Shown here: piece by piece, positions 1 to 9,574 of the stretch | How the letters are laid out: the number at the start of each line of letters is the position of its first letter | Numbering within the stretch: position 1 is the first letter of the stretch | Assembly (NCBI RefSeq): GCF_019457515.1 | Contig: NZ_CP080421.1 | Coordinates: forward strand, 2,294,001 to 2,358,000 | Origin: Shewanella mesophila | Lineage (GTDB): Bacteria; Pseudomonadota; Gammaproteobacteria; Enterobacterales; Shewanellaceae | DNA length: 64,000 bases | Reading direction: 5' to 3' | Translations under genes and position numbers: made by a program | Notes under the pieces: generated by a model | Databases searched by the model: none | What the model was told of the DNA's origin: nothing | What the model saw: the letters and a program-made list of their open reading frames with translations, nothing else

Positions 1-701
1 GTTAAGGGCCGTGTCGCAATAACGGTAACAATGTCATTAGGAGTTGTTTCTTTATTAAAATCAATCACGACATCGGTATCAATCAACTTAGCCTTACCAA
101 AAGGTGCACGACGAGTGATATGACATAAGTTATTGGTGCAGTAACTCATCAAATGTTCGCCGTCACTGAGGATCATATTGAACACCCCAAGTGCACGAAT
201 TTCATCGGCTAATGTTGCCACGTAGCGATAAACTTCAAGCAGATCATCTGGAGCCGTATCGCCGAAACGTGCTACGATTTTTTCTAATATCCAGCAAAAT
301 GCCAATTCGCTGTCGGTATCTCCCACTGGCTGATAGCGAGAAACAGTAAACTTACTCTGATAATCACTGAGCTGACCATTATGGGCATAGGTCCAATAAC
401 GCCCCCACAACTCTCTGGTGAATGGATGGGTATTCTCCAAAGAGACACATCCACGATTAGCTTGGCGAATATGACTCACTACCACTTCACTTTTAATCGG
501 ATAAGATTTGATGAGCTTAGCCACATGGGACTGACTGCTTGGACAAGCATCTTTAAATGTCCGACTTCCCTTGCCCTCATAAAAGGTGATCCCCCATCCG
601 TCTACGTGAGGACCTGTCACTCCGCCACGCTCGGCTAGACCTGTAAAACTAAATACGATGTCGGTAGGCACGTTGGCGCTCATGGCCAGCAACTCACACA
701 T
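1..701 (-). CDS. yafJ: class II glutamine amidotransferase, YafJ-like (3' end outside window)
   Basis: The reverse strand reads MCELLAMSANVPTDIVFSF from an ATG at 701 and stays open to the window edge (about 233 codons seen, C-terminus missing). Removing the first Met exposes Cys2, the expected N-terminal nucleophile of the Ntn-type glutaminase (GATase_2) fold. Later motifs RGGVTGPHVDGWGI, HIRQANRG, NTHPF, YAHNGQ and GDTDSE are typical of the YafJ family. The physiological acceptor of the ammonia is not established for this family. It lies divergent to fadE, as yafJ lies near fadE in E. coli. The family call is secure; the role is not. Confidence 0.9.
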   Translation of the reverse strand, partial: MCELLAMSANVPTDIVFSFTGLAERGGVTGPHVDGWGITFYEGKGSRTFKDACPSSQSHVAKLIKSYPIKSEVVVSHIRQANRGCVSLENTHPFTRELWGRYWTYAHNGQLSDYQSKFTVSRYQPVGDTDSELAFCWILEKIVARFGDTAPDDLLEVYRYVATLADEIRALGVFNMILSDGEHLMSYCTNNLCHITRRAPFGKAKLIDTDVVIDFNKETTPNDIVTVIATRPL

Positions 702-791
702 AAAAGCGATACCTTTTACTTACAAATCTTAAATTAAAGTCATTCTAACGAGTTGACGCTATTTGTGGAATGGTCACTTTTATAAAAAATT

Positions 792-805
792 TAAACAATT
801 GTTTG
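792..805. promoter_or_regulatory. candidate PsrA-type operator upstream of fadE
   Basis: The palindrome AAACAATTGTTT sits in the sequence TAAAC-AATT-GTTTG, about 160 bp upstream of the fadE start. PsrA, a TetR-family fatty-acid-responsive repressor, binds sites of the form (G/C)AAAC-N2-4-GTTT(G/C), and beta-oxidation genes are PsrA targets in Shewanella and Pseudomonas. The match is by eye; only one half-site has the full consensus outer base. Confidence 0.4.
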
Positions 806-966
806 AAAAGTGCTTGTATAAAAGTCACTAGGCGGGTAGATTTTATGCGACACAGGTCTGACCACAATCTATAATTGTGATAACAGTCATACAAAAAAGA
901 GCTGACTTAGTGCCGTTATCTGTCGCATTAGTGCAGTTATCAGTCGCAATTGAAGGAGAATTAACA

Positions 967-3414
967 GTGACTACCTTACTTTGGATTTTAGTGATGCTCT
1001 TCACGCTAGGCGCCCTGGCCTATCTAAGAGTTTCACTACTCACCTCAAGCGTTCTAGCTGCCGTTGTTATGGCAGCAGGTACCGCTATGGGTGCTATCGC
1101 CCCACTAGCTTGGCTAGTATTTCTTGTCATTGCGTTACCACTTAATGTGGCAGGCTTTCGAAAAAACGTTATTACTCGTCCACTACTTAAGATGTACAAA
1201 GGCATCATGCCTGAGATGTCATCAACCGAAAAAGAAGCGATTGAAGCGGGAACCACTTGGTGGGAAGCGGATCTATTTGCAGGTAAACCGAACTGGAAAA
1301 AACTCCATAACTACCCAGTTGCACGCTTAACCGCTGAAGAGCAAGCCTTCATCGATGGCCCTGTAGAAGAAGTCTGTAAGATGCTCAATGAGCACCAAGT
1401 CTCGCATCAACTTGCAGACCTTCCCCCTGAGATTTGGCAGTACCTGAAAGATAACGGCTTCTTTGCGATGATCATCAAGAAAAAATATGGTGGTCTAGAA
1501 TATTCAGCCTATGCACAATCTCGCGTATTACAAAAACTCGCTGGTGTATCGAGTGAATTGGCATCTACCGTCGGCGTACCTAACTCATTAGGCCCGGGCG
1601 AATTACTGCAGCATTACGGCACTCAAGAGCAGCAAGATCACTACCTACCTCGCTTGGCTAAAGGGTTAGAGGTGCCTTGTTTTGCACTAACCAGCCCTGA
1701 AGCGGGTAGTGATGCTGGTGCAATCCCCGATTTTGGCGTGGTGTGTAAAGGGCAATGGCAAGGCGAAGAAGTCCTTGGTATGAAGCTGACTTGGAACAAG
1801 CGCTATATTACCTTAGCTCCGGTCGCTACCGTATTAGGTTTAGCATTTAAACTGCAAGATCCTGACAAACTACTGGGTGGTCAAGAAGAGCTGGGCATTA
1901 CCTGCGCACTTATCCCAACCGATGTACCGGGTGTTGAAACTGGTCGTCGCCACTTCCCGCTTAACTGTATGTTCCAAAACGGTCCGACACGCGGCGATGA
2001 AGTATTCGTGCCACTGAGCTTTATTATCGGTGGTCCAGAGATGGCAGGCCAAGGCTGGCGGATGCTGGTTGAATGTCTCTCTGTTGGACGCGGAATCACC
2101 TTGCCTTCTAACTCTGCTGGTGGCGTTAAGACCGCAGCGGTTGCGACTGGTGCCTACGCTCGTATTCGTCGCCAATTCAAACTGCCTATTGGTAAGTTAG
2201 AAGGTATCGAAGAGCCAATGGCGCGAATTGGCGGTAACGCTTATTTGATGGATGCGGTTACAACATTAACGACAACAGGTATCGATCTTGGTGAAAAACC
2301 GTCGGTTATCTCGGCAATCGTTAAATATCACCTCACCGACAGAATGCAAAAATGTGTTATCGATGCCATGGATATCCACGGCGGTAAAGGCGTCTGTTTA
2401 GGTGAAGGCAACTATCTTGGGCGTGGTTATCAAGCGGCGCCTATTGCGATTACCGTTGAAGGTGCAAATATCCTAACTCGCTCAATGATCATCTATGGTC
2501 AAGGGGCTATTCGCTGTCATCCTTATGTCTTAGCGGAAATGGAGTCGGCATTTGATCCCGACGCCAATAAAGCCTTGAATGATTTTGACTCAGCCTTATT
2601 TGGCCATATCGGGTTTACCACCAGTAACTTTATTCGTAGCTTCTGGTTGGGCCTGACATCAAGTCATTTTTCAAACAGCCCATATAGCGATAAAACCAAG
2701 CGTTATTATCAGCATATGAACCGCTTCAGCGCTAACCTTGCCCTGCTATCGGATCTTGCGATGGCAACATTAGGCGGTGGACTCAAGCGTAAAGAGCGTA
2801 TATCGGCACGCCTTGGTGATCTACTGAGCCAGCTGTATCTTGCTTCTGCAACGCTAAAGCGTTATCAAGATGAAGGTCGTCAGACTGAAGATTTAGCACT
2901 TGTACAATGGGCTGTTGAAGATTCCCTTTATAAACTACAAGATTCACTCGATGATCTGTTAGATAACTTCCCAATGGGCTTAGGCAGAGCATTACGCTTT
3001 GTGATCTTCCCATTCGGCCGTCCAGTGAAACGTCCTAGTGATGTGCTGGATCATAAAGTGGCTAAGATCATGCAAACCCCTTGTGCTAGTCGCGATCGTC
3101 TAGGGAAAGGCCAGTTCTGGACTCCGTCTGAATTTAACGCCGTGGGTATTCAAGAGCAGACCTTTAAAGATATTCTTGCTTGTGAACCTCTGCACGATAA
3201 GATCTGCAAAGCATCAGGCAAACGTCTTCCATTTATCTGGTTAGATAAATTAGCAGCAGAAGGCAAAGCGTTAGGGATCTTAAGCGAAGATGAAATAGCC
3301 TTACTTGAGCGCGCTGAAATTGGTCGTATGAAATCGATTAATGTTGATGATTTCGATCCAGAGGAGTTAAAAGCCCAGGTGCCAGCAGCACAGAAGCAGC
3401 ATCAAGCTGCCTAA
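967..3414 (+). CDS. fadE: acyl-CoA dehydrogenase FadE
   Basis: FadE is the FAD-linked enzyme of the first step of fatty-acid beta-oxidation, making trans-2-enoyl-CoA from acyl-CoA. I chose the GTG at 967 ([17 protein letters not shown]) because AAGGAG lies about 8 bases before it and the resulting 815 residues match the 814 of E. coli FadE; the frame is open 30 codons further upstream to an ATG at 877. The first ~90 residues hold two hydrophobic membrane segments. The acyl-CoA dehydrogenase core follows ([14 protein letters not shown], and [11 protein letters not shown] with EGANILTRS), then the long C-terminal extension specific to FadE (DUF1974-type). A candidate PsrA site lies upstream and an intrinsic terminator follows. 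Confidence 0.95.
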   Translation: MTTLLWILVMLFTLGALAYLRVSLLTSSVLAAVVMAAGTAMGAIAPLAWLVFLVIALPLNVAGFRKNVITRPLLKMYKGIMPEMSSTEKEAIEAGTTWWEADLFAGKPNWKKLHNYPVARLTAEEQAFIDGPVEEVCKMLNEHQVSHQLADLPPEIWQYLKDNGFFAMIIKKKYGGLEYSAYAQSRVLQKLAGVSSELASTVGVPNSLGPGELLQHYGTQEQQDHYLPRLAKGLEVPCFALTSPEAGSDAGAIPDFGVVCKGQWQGEEVLGMKLTWNKRYITLAPVATVLGLAFKLQDPDKLLGGQEELGITCALIPTDVPGVETGRRHFPLNCMFQNGPTRGDEVFVPLSFIIGGPEMAGQGWRMLVECLSVGRGITLPSNSAGGVKTAAVATGAYARIRRQFKLPIGKLEGIEEPMARIGGNAYLMDAVTTLTTTGIDLGEKPSVISAIVKYHLTDRMQKCVIDAMDIHGGKGVCLGEGNYLGRGYQAAPIAITVEGANILTRSMIIYGQGAIRCHPYVLAEMESAFDPDANKALNDFDSALFGHIGFTTSNFIRSFWLGLTSSHFSNSPYSDKTKRYYQHMNRFSANLALLSDLAMATLGGGLKRKERISARLGDLLSQLYLASATLKRYQDEGRQTEDLALVQWAVEDSLYKLQDSLDDLLDNFPMGLGRALRFVIFPFGRPVKRPSDVLDHKVAKIMQTPCASRDRLGKGQFWTPSEFNAVGIQEQTFKDILACEPLHDKICKASGKRLPFIWLDKLAAEGKALGILSEDEIALLERAEIGRMKSINVDDFDPEELKAQVPAAQKQHQAA

Positions 3415-3441
3415 GGCTAAACCTAATACCGAGTAATAACA

Positions 3442-3469
3442 AAGCCCAAACACCTTGTTTGGGCTTTTT
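3442..3469 (+). terminator. intrinsic terminator after fadE
   Basis: The stem AAGCCCAAAC / GTTTGGGCTT (perfect 10 bp, loop ACCTT) is followed by a short T run. It lies 28 bp after the fadE stop and before the convergent antiporter gene, whose transcripts it may also stop, since the left arm is preceded by A residues. Confidence 0.85.
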
Positions 3470-3529
3470 GTTATAAGCTTATCGCACCTTACCTATGGCG
3501 CTGTATCCACATCAAGATGCAGTGGGTAA

Positions 3530-5389
3530 CTAACCCGCCGATTGCATGTTAACCTTAGCCGCTCTCTTCTGATCCACTTTTTGTTCGCCAGCAACTTGAG
3601 CTTCACTAATGGCTTCATTTGATAACAAACTGATGAGTTCAATGCCCACTGGTAACTCATTTATTACCCCAGTGATCAACTTAACCTTACCCTCTTGCAG
3701 ATAAATAAGCGGTAACGCTCCTTCGCCATAGCGATCTTTAAAGTCGGTAAAAGTGAAATTTTCGGTGATATTGGTACTCTTTATCACTCCCCCTTTAGCC
3801 ATAGTACTCGCCAGACGCGCATAGGAAACCGACTCGCCAAATAAACACAGGCGCTTCTGATAAGACTCAGACAACTGATGACGAGCACTACCTCCCTCGC
3901 TGTTATTTAAACCAAATACCTTATTTTTACCGAGCAGATCCTGATAGTGAAATGTCACTAAGGGGTTAAGTTGTCGATATGGTGACAAGACTAACAATCG
4001 ACCGACACCGTTCATATCGATCGCGTTATCAGCATGCTCTGAGGCGGGATTGCCAAAATAGACAGGAATGTTATCCATGCGTGATAAACGGATGTTATCC
4101 CAGTTATTATCCGCTAAGATCACCGGGACATTTTTACTCAGCAATACTTTTGCAAGCGCTCTTGCAAACTTAGATGCACCGAAAATGAGAAACCCTTGAG
4201 CAGAACCCGCCTTAACACCTAAAAATCGTGCCCATGCACCGGCCGTTAGACTTTGAGCGACCACGGTCCCAATAATGATGAGAAACACTAAGGGGACGAT
4301 TTGATCCGCCCCCTGCACTCCTTGGCTTTCCAGCTTTATAGCAAACAAAGAGGACACAGCCGCGGCCACAATACCTCGAGGTGCAAGCCAGCTTAAAAAC
4401 CACTTATCGGCTCTAGGTAATGAGGTGCCAATGCCGCAGATCCATACGCTTAAGGGTCTTGCGACAAACATGACGATCAACAACAACGCTATGCCCTGCC
4501 AGCCAAGATTAAGTAATGCCTGCGAATCTAATCTCGCGGCTAACAAAATAAATAGCCCAGAGATAAATAACACCGTCAGGGTTTCTTTAAATTCGATGAT
4601 GTCTGCGATATCGACGCCGCGCATATTCGCGAGCCAGATCCCCATCACGGTCACAGAGAGTAGTCCCGACTCCTCTTGCAATAGATTAGAGCCAACAAAG
4701 ACACCTAACATGATGGTCAACACAGCGGTGTTCTTCAAGTAATGTGGCACTAAACCACGGCGAATGATCAGCCCAATAGCATAACCAGCGGCTGCACCTA
4801 ACCCGAGGCCAATTCCCAACATATACACTAATGAATGCAACACATGACTAGTGGGCTCAGCAGCGACCGCGATATATTCAAATACCAACACAGCTAATAA
4901 TGCACCAATGGGATCGATAACAATCCCTTCCCACCGTAATATGCTAGCAAGTTGAGATTTAGGCTTAATACTGCGCAGCATAGGCACGATAACCGTAGGG
5001 CCTGTAACCACGACAAGCGCCCCGAACAGCATCGCCATTTCCCAATTAAATCCCATAATATAGTGAGTCGCAGAACCGATAACCGCCCAAGTTACCAGAG
5101 TGCCTATGGTAACGAGATGGGTAACCATACGGCCATGCTCTCTTATCTCAGAAAAATTAAGAGTTAATGCCCCCTCAAACAAAATTACCGCCACTCCGAG
5201 GGAGATGATGGGAAATAAAAGATCGCCAAAGATGAGATCGGGGTTGAGCACGCCAAATACTGGCCCAACTAACAAGCCACACAGTAGTAAGGGCAAAATA
5301 GCGGGTAGGCGCAACTTCCATCCAAGCCACTGACATAAGATAGAGAGGACACCAACGAGTCCAAGCATAGCAGTGATCTGCTCAACCAT
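3530..5389 (-). CDS. CPA1-family cation:proton antiporter with C-terminal RCK-like domain
   Basis: This 619-residue inner-membrane protein has about 12 hydrophobic helices in the first ~400 residues. The CPA1 signature motifs include ILFEGALTLNF and IVIDPIGALLAVLVFE, where the Asp is the ion-binding residue of the fold. After the membrane part, GFLIFGASKFARALAKVLLS begins a soluble domain resembling a TrkA-N/RCK nucleotide-binding region, which in relatives gates transport. Substrate (Na+, K+ or Li+) cannot be read from sequence. The start has AAGGA 7 bases upstream (TAAGGATAAATAATGG). The gene is convergent with fadE, is single and lies downstream of the tRNA-Asp cluster. Confidence 0.85.
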   Translation of the reverse strand: MVEQITAMLGLVGVLSILCQWLGWKLRLPAILPLLLCGLLVGPVFGVLNPDLIFGDLLFPIISLGVAVILFEGALTLNFSEIREHGRMVTHLVTIGTLVTWAVIGSATHYIMGFNWEMAMLFGALVVVTGPTVIVPMLRSIKPKSQLASILRWEGIVIDPIGALLAVLVFEYIAVAAEPTSHVLHSLVYMLGIGLGLGAAAGYAIGLIIRRGLVPHYLKNTAVLTIMLGVFVGSNLLQEESGLLSVTVMGIWLANMRGVDIADIIEFKETLTVLFISGLFILLAARLDSQALLNLGWQGIALLLIVMFVARPLSVWICGIGTSLPRADKWFLSWLAPRGIVAAAVSSLFAIKLESQGVQGADQIVPLVFLIIIGTVVAQSLTAGAWARFLGVKAGSAQGFLIFGASKFARALAKVLLSKNVPVILADNNWDNIRLSRMDNIPVYFGNPASEHADNAIDMNGVGRLLVLSPYRQLNPLVTFHYQDLLGKNKVFGLNNSEGGSARHQLSESYQKRLCLFGESVSYARLASTMAKGGVIKSTNITENFTFTDFKDRYGEGALPLIYLQEGKVKLITGVINELPVGIELISLLSNEAISEAQVAGEQKVDQKRAAKVNMQSAG

Positions 5390-5536
5390 TTATTTATCCT
5401 TAAATATTGATAGCTAACGTTACAGTTTACAGCATGGGTGACGCAGTGCTTATTGTCGATGATTTTATCTAACAGAATAACAGCGCTGACGTTATAAATT
5501 ATCAATCCATACCAATTGACAATTTGCAAAGATCAA

Positions 5537-5597
5537 CTTTCATCTTTGTGTTGGCGGAGCGGACGGGACTCGAACCCGCGACCCCCGGCGTGACAGG
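5537..5597. repeat. 61-bp direct repeat, copy A (tRNA-Asp 3' half plus flank)
   Basis: This block is identical to 5694-5754. It spans the 3' half of tRNA-Asp from the anticodon loop to CCA, plus 15 bp of downstream flank that includes part of the terminator stem of the intact operon. The duplication of a tRNA 3' end with its flank is the pattern left by site-specific integration or by unequal recombination. Confidence 0.85.
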
Positions 5598-5642
5598 TCG
5601 CCATCTGTTCATCAAAAGTCTAACCAACTGAACGATCTCGCT
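5552..5642 (-). pseudogene. degenerate tRNA-Asp copy
   Basis: The 3' half (GTC anticodon loop, T arm, 3' acceptor strand, CCA) is identical to the two intact tRNA-Asp genes at 5709-5785 and 5841-5917. The 5' anticodon-stem strand is replaced by a 21-nt unrelated stretch where the intact copies have 7 nt. The 5' acceptor strand no longer pairs (AGCGAGA instead of GGAGCGG), while the D-arm core GTTCAGTTGGTTAGA survives. It sits downstream of the terminator of the intact operon, so it is probably not transcribed. I judge it a pseudogene or recombination scar, not a working tRNA. Confidence 0.8.
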
Positions 5643-5666
5643 TGCTATTGTTGTTTCCACGTAACG

Positions 5667-5697
5667 AAAAAAGCCTCAGCATTTCTGCTGAGGCTTT
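5667..5697 (-). terminator. terminator of the tRNA-Asp operon
   Basis: On the reverse strand AAAGCCTCAGC pairs perfectly with GCTGAGGCTTT across a 6-nt loop and is followed by a T run (TTTTTTCG). It begins about 12 bp after the CCA end of the second tRNA-Asp gene, so it closes that operon and separates it from the broken copy. Confidence 0.9.
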
Positions 5698-5754
5698 CAT
5701 CTTTGTGTTGGCGGAGCGGACGGGACTCGAACCCGCGACCCCCGGCGTGACAGG
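5694..5754. repeat. 61-bp direct repeat, copy B
   Basis: This is the counterpart of 5537-5597, 157 bp away, and it overlaps the intact tRNA-Asp gene at 5709-5785 and the tail of its terminator stem. Confidence 0.85.
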
Positions 5755-5785
5755 CCGGTATTCTAACCAACTGAACTACCGCTCC
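5709..5785 (-). tRNA. tRNA-Asp (GTC)
   Basis: The 77-nt gene folds as a standard cloverleaf. The acceptor is GGAGCGG/CCGCTCC with discriminator G and encoded CCA, the D arm carries GTTCAGTTGGTTAGA, the anticodon stem is CCGGC/GCCGG around CTGTCAC (anticodon GTC), and the T arm is GCGGG-TTCGAGT-CCCGT. It is identical to the copy at 5841-5917 and is the promoter-distal gene of the pair. Confidence 0.97.
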
Positions 5786-5840
5786 TAAACTTGCAACTGC
5801 TTCGTATTACTTCAAAACAATTTTAAATTAGGTACTTGAG

Positions 5841-5917
5841 TGGCGGAGCGGACGGGACTCGAACCCGCGACCCCCGGCGTGACAGGCCGGTATTCTAACC
5901 AACTGAACTACCGCTCC
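5841..5917 (-). tRNA. tRNA-Asp (GTC)
   Basis: This copy is identical over its 77 nt, including CCA, to 5709-5785, with anticodon GTC. It is promoter-proximal, with a consensus-like promoter 18 bp upstream. The position next to dnaQ matches the aspV locus of E. coli. Confidence 0.97.
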
Positions 5918-5934
5918 ACATCAAGTTGCGATGG

Positions 5935-5963
5935 ATAATACTGAGGTGATAAACCCTCGTCAA
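5935..5963 (-). promoter_or_regulatory. sigma-70 promoter of the tRNA-Asp operon
   Basis: On the reverse strand TTGACG (-35, 5963-5958) and TATTAT (-10, 5940-5935) are separated by exactly 17 nt. The -10 lies 17 nt before the 5' end of the first tRNA. Confidence 0.8.
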
Positions 5964-6035
5964 TAATTTTTTTAATCAAATTAACCAATCAGTTAAAAAA
6001 ACATCAATTCAGCCAAAATTCGTTCAAAACGCAAA

Positions 6036-7349
6036 TCAAGGCTTAGGATTATTATCACCAATATCTTCAGGCATGGTTAGGTCAATTTCATCTAAGGTTG
6101 GGCCAATCTCTTTCGCCCTTTCCTCTTCAAGACGTGCTGCAGTAACCGCCAATGCACGCTTCAGATTCTGACGTTTACGCCAGATCAACAAACCGATAGT
6201 ACCAAAAATGAGTAAAACTGAATTAATGGTAATGATCCAAAACATGGCATCTTCTTTGGCTTTCTCTTCGGCAATCGCGGCTTTTTTTGCCGCAATTGCA
6301 GCAAGTTCTTCAGCCGTTGGCGGCGGCTCGGGTGGCGGGACCAAATTGAAAAATTGTTCTGGCAGCCGTAGTAATATTTCTCGGCCCGTATGGGTGGTAG
6401 CCGCGGCGGTGCCCTTAATTCGATAACTGCCAAATTCAGAGACTTGGGGAAGTACTAACTGAATTTGATTTTCAGCTAATGCTTGCAGTGGAATACTCAG
6501 CTGTAACCCCGCAGGGCCAACTAATTCAAACTCAAAATAAGTATCATCCAGAACCAGTTGAGTTTCATCGATAGATAACTGCAACTGCCAGCGTCCCTTA
6601 AGGTGATCATCTGGCTCAATAACGTCTAACTTAACGGGCATCGGCAGTAGTTCAAAGTCGGTACGAACTTCGCGACGGAAAATATCGTTCTGCGCTACAA
6701 CTTGAAAGTTGTAGTGTCCCCAAGGCTGATTGAGATTAATATCACCAGTAAAAACCCCATCATCTGGCTGCTCATCGAGATCTTCACCATTATCCTTGTA
6801 ACTACCAACGATTAAGGTTCCTGCCGCAAAATTCTCATCTCCAGGAAGGTGCTGGCTCACGAATCGTGCAGTCCAATTAATGAGGTAATCAAGACCAGGC
6901 ATCCGCATCCGCTGCTGGTCGCCCATTAGATGCGCGGTAACTTTAAGGCGTTCTCCCTGATAAAGGGGTTGTGGCATAGGGTCAACGACAATCTCTAGCT
7001 GAGAAACCTTTTCTAATTTTGACCCCGGAACGACTCGACCTAATAACTGCCAAGGGCCAGGCATAGGAGCCTTGATGGTAATAATATCGCCGCTCAAACC
7101 ATCAACCCACTCTACCGTTTCAGGGTGACGAGAGGAATGCCATTTACTACCGTCGGGTAACACCACAATAACTGGCGCACTACCATATTCTCGTTGTACA
7201 AACAGCGTGAGCTCGTCGACCATATGATCGATACGAAAACGGTTTTTGAGTTCGCTAGCCTGAGAAGATGGCACTACTTGGGCGTTAGCACTCAGCCCCA
7301 AAATAGATAGCATTAAGCCAAGGCATACCTGTAATAAGCAGATTTTCAT
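6036..7349 (-). CDS. TIGR03503-like conserved membrane-anchored protein
   Basis: I use the ATG at 7349 because it opens a clear signal peptide (MKICLLQVCLGLMLSILGLSANA); an upstream in-frame ATG at 7394 would overlap dnaQ and bury the signal. The 437-residue product has a large periplasmic part rich in beta-strand, a run PPPEPPPTAEELAAIAAKKA, one membrane helix near residues 370-395 (WIITINSVLLIFGTIGLLIW), and a basic cytoplasmic tail. It resembles the gammaproteobacterial family TIGR03503, which has no known function; that name is from memory. It follows dnaQ on the same strand with a start just inside the dnaQ 3' end, so the two are probably co-transcribed. Confidence 0.7.
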   Translation of the reverse strand: MKICLLQVCLGLMLSILGLSANAQVVPSSQASELKNRFRIDHMVDELTLFVQREYGSAPVIVVLPDGSKWHSSRHPETVEWVDGLSGDIITIKAPMPGPWQLLGRVVPGSKLEKVSQLEIVVDPMPQPLYQGERLKVTAHLMGDQQRMRMPGLDYLINWTARFVSQHLPGDENFAAGTLIVGSYKDNGEDLDEQPDDGVFTGDINLNQPWGHYNFQVVAQNDIFRREVRTDFELLPMPVKLDVIEPDDHLKGRWQLQLSIDETQLVLDDTYFEFELVGPAGLQLSIPLQALAENQIQLVLPQVSEFGSYRIKGTAAATTHTGREILLRLPEQFFNLVPPPEPPPTAEELAAIAAKKAAIAEEKAKEDAMFWIITINSVLLIFGTIGLLIWRKRQNLKRALAVTAARLEEERAKEIGPTLDEIDLTMPEDIGDNNPKP

Positions 7350-7359
7350 AGAATGACGT

Positions 7360-8088
7360 TTATCCTCGCCAGATACATTGTCCTGATTTCTCAACTAAAT
7401 CTAGTCTTTGCTCGTGCATAGTTAATTCATCGGCAGAGGCAGCGATCACTTTAAGTTTTGCGCGATTTATGTCTAATCTTTGGATCCCGCCGCCCTCTTG
7501 ACCCGGTTTTTCATTGGACAGTTCAAACTTAGTCTGTCCACCGGTCATGATAAGATAAACGTCAGCTAAGATCTCGGCATCGAGTAACGCCCCGTGCAGA
7601 TCCCGGCGTGAGTTGTCTATGCCATATCGCTTACACAAGGCATCGAGGTTATTTTTCTGTCCTGGGTGCAAAAACTTTGCGATCTCAAGGGAATCCAAGA
7701 CTTGGCAAATATCTGTGGTTTTCGGTCCTCTAGGCTGAAGCAGAGAAAACTCATGATCCATAAAACTAACGTCGAAGTTCGCGTTATGAGCGACTATCTC
7801 AGCGCCATCGATAAATTCAATGAATGAAGCGGCGACTTGCGCAAACGTCGGCTTATCGGCAACATATTCGTTAGTAATACCATGAACCGCAATAGCTTCT
7901 TCATCAATCGCCTGCATTGGATTGATATATTTGTGATAATGACGCCCGGTGAGCTTTCGGTTAACCACCTCAACACAACCAATTTCGATGATTCGATGAC
8001 CAAAGAAGATCGCTCCTGCTCCCTGGTTCATACCAGTTGTTTCAGTATCGAGAATAACTTGGCGCTTTGCGCTAGAGATAATATTCAT
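7360..8088 (-). CDS. dnaQ: DNA polymerase III epsilon subunit (3'-5' proofreading exonuclease)
   Basis: The product proofreads for the replicative polymerase. All DEDDh motifs are present: D14-T-E16 (ILDTETTG), HNANFD near 101-106, and H165-GALLD170. The C-terminal segment GGQTKFEL at about 183-190 aligns with the E. coli clamp-binding peptide that begins GGQTS, so it probably contacts the beta clamp. I prefer the ATG at 8088 ([10 protein letters not shown]) over one four codons upstream, by comparison with the family N-terminus. It is divergent from rnhA, the same arrangement as in E. coli. Length (242) is normal. Confidence 0.95.
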   Translation of the reverse strand: MNIISSAKRQVILDTETTGMNQGAGAIFFGHRIIEIGCVEVVNRKLTGRHYHKYINPMQAIDEEAIAVHGITNEYVADKPTFAQVAASFIEFIDGAEIVAHNANFDVSFMDHEFSLLQPRGPKTTDICQVLDSLEIAKFLHPGQKNNLDALCKRYGIDNSRRDLHGALLDAEILADVYLIMTGGQTKFELSNEKPGQEGGGIQRLDINRAKLKVIAASADELTMHEQRLDLVEKSGQCIWRG

Positions 8089-8156
8089 GTTTACATACAC
8101 TTTTATTGAAATATTTTGGGTATACTGCCCGCATTATTGGCTATGGTAGCAACTTG

Positions 8157-8645
8157 ATGACCGGACTGAAACAACTGTTAGTATTTACCGATGGATCCTG
8201 TCTAGGAAATCCAGGCCCCGGCGGTTATGGCGTGGTAATGAAATATAAAGCCCATGTTAAAGAGCTCGCTGGAGGATTTGCCCTCACCACCAATAATCGT
8301 ATGGAACTGCTCGCGCCTATTATCGCACTCGAGGCATTAAGAGAACCCTGCAATATTATCCTCACTAGCGACAGCCAATATATGCGTCAAGGGATCACTC
8401 AATGGATCCATGGTTGGAAAAAACGCGGTTGGTTGACTGCAAGCAAACAACCAGTAAAGAATGTCGACCTTTGGCAACGTCTCGATAAAGCCACTAAGGG
8501 ACACCATATTGATTGGCGCTGGGTAAAAGGTCATGCAGGTCATATCGAAAACGAACGCTGTGATACCTTAGCTAGAGAAGCTGCAGAGGCAAAACCGACA
8601 ACAACCGATACTGGCTATATTGAAACAAAAACGATCAGTCAATAA
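8157..8645 (+). CDS. rnhA: ribonuclease HI
   Basis: RNase HI cleaves the RNA strand of RNA-DNA hybrids, removing R-loops and primers. The start at 8157 gives [20 protein letters not shown], matching the family N-terminus; the open frame extends to 8106 but that part is unlike RnhA. The four carboxylates are visible at D12, E50, D72 and D136, with the flexible-loop His at 126 (KGHAGH). The basic protrusion WKKRGW is present, so this is the E. coli-type enzyme. Length is 162 against 155 in E. coli. A TATACT box lies at 8121-8126 in the short region shared with dnaQ. Confidence 0.95.
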   Translation: MTGLKQLLVFTDGSCLGNPGPGGYGVVMKYKAHVKELAGGFALTTNNRMELLAPIIALEALREPCNIILTSDSQYMRQGITQWIHGWKKRGWLTASKQPVKNVDLWQRLDKATKGHHIDWRWVKGHAGHIENERCDTLAREAAEAKPTTTDTGYIETKTISQ

Positions 8646-8677
8646 GACGGTACTTTCCACTACGCAATACGGTTAAC

Positions 8678-9574
8678 TTAAGGTGCTAGATTTAAAAATC
8701 GCTGGCTAAACTGATTAAAGGCATCACAGAGCGCGGTTGGATTTCGGCTTTTATGACGAATGCGATAAAACTGCCGCGCCAATGTAAGCCCCTTAACCTC
8801 GATAATTGCCAGCTCTTTACGGCTGAGCTCTTTTTCCAATGTCAGCTCAGACAATACCGCTAAGCCAGCGCCCTGCCTTACTGCTTGCTTAATCGCATCT
8901 GGAGTCGAAAAACTGAACTTTTCAATCGGCTGCAGATCGAGGGTATTGGCCGCATTAATAAAATATTCCCGCGTACCCGATCCCGCTTCGCGCATTACCC
9001 AAGGTAAACCACGCAACTCCTTAGGTTCTATCATTTGCCCCGCTAACGGGTGTCCTGGATGACAAAATACCAACAATCTATCCTTATGCCAGGCCTCGAC
9101 TTTAATGCGACTATCGAGGCATTGGCCCTCAATAAAGCCGACTTCGGCGCGAAACTCCAATACCGCATTAATCACCGCTTGGGTGTTGTTGATATTGAGA
9201 TCGACCATAGATGCAGTAAATTGCTGACAAAATGCCACGGTACTCTTTGCCAGTAAATAGTTGCCGATAGTTGAACTAGCAGCCACATTTAGGGTACCGC
9301 TTAACTGGGCTTCGGGTGATGAAAATAAGTGTTCAATTTGTTCAACCTTATGTAAGGCTTCGGTCGCTAACGGCAATAGCAGACTACCCTGACTATTAAG
9401 ACGCAGTCGATTACCGACACGCTCAAATAATCTCGCATCGAGTTGCTTTTCGAGCTCCCCCAATGCCATCGATGTCGCTGGCGCTGAGAGGTTGACTAAC
9501 TCAGCGGCGCGAGCTACTTGACCACTTCTCGCTACGGCTTCAAAAATTGCTAACTGTTTTAGGGTGATACGCAT
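8678..9574 (-). CDS. LysR-family transcriptional regulator (YeiE-like)
   Basis: The 298-residue protein has an N-terminal winged helix-turn-helix (ITLKQLAIFEAVARSGQVARAAELVNLSAPATSMALGELE) and a C-terminal inducer-binding fold. The stretch NVAASSTIGNYLLAKSTVAF resembles E. coli YeiE and CysL-type regulators. Its ATG overlaps the stop of the upstream methyltransferase gene by one base (TAATG), so the two are translationally coupled. Target genes cannot be read from sequence; unlike many LysR genes it is not divergent from an obvious target. Confidence 0.85.
   Translation of the reverse strand: MRITLKQLAIFEAVARSGQVARAAELVNLSAPATSMALGELEKQLDARLFERVGNRLRLNSQGSLLLPLATEALHKVEQIEHLFSSPEAQLSGTLNVAASSTIGNYLLAKSTVAFCQQFTASMVDLNINNTQAVINAVLEFRAEVGFIEGQCLDSRIKVEAWHKDRLLVFCHPGHPLAGQMIEPKELRGLPWVMREAGSGTREYFINAANTLDLQPIEKFSFSTPDAIKQAVRQGAGLAVLSELTLEKELSRKELAIIEVKGLTLARQFYRIRHKSRNPTALCDAFNQFSQRFLNLAP

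Noticed and set aside
381..638. Rightward frame inside the yafJ gene
   Set aside because: It is antisense to a clear YafJ coding frame with Ntn motifs.
2116..2123. GCTGGTGG, the E. coli Chi octamer, in fadE
   Set aside because: A single octamer is expected by chance and the Chi sequence of this host is unknown.
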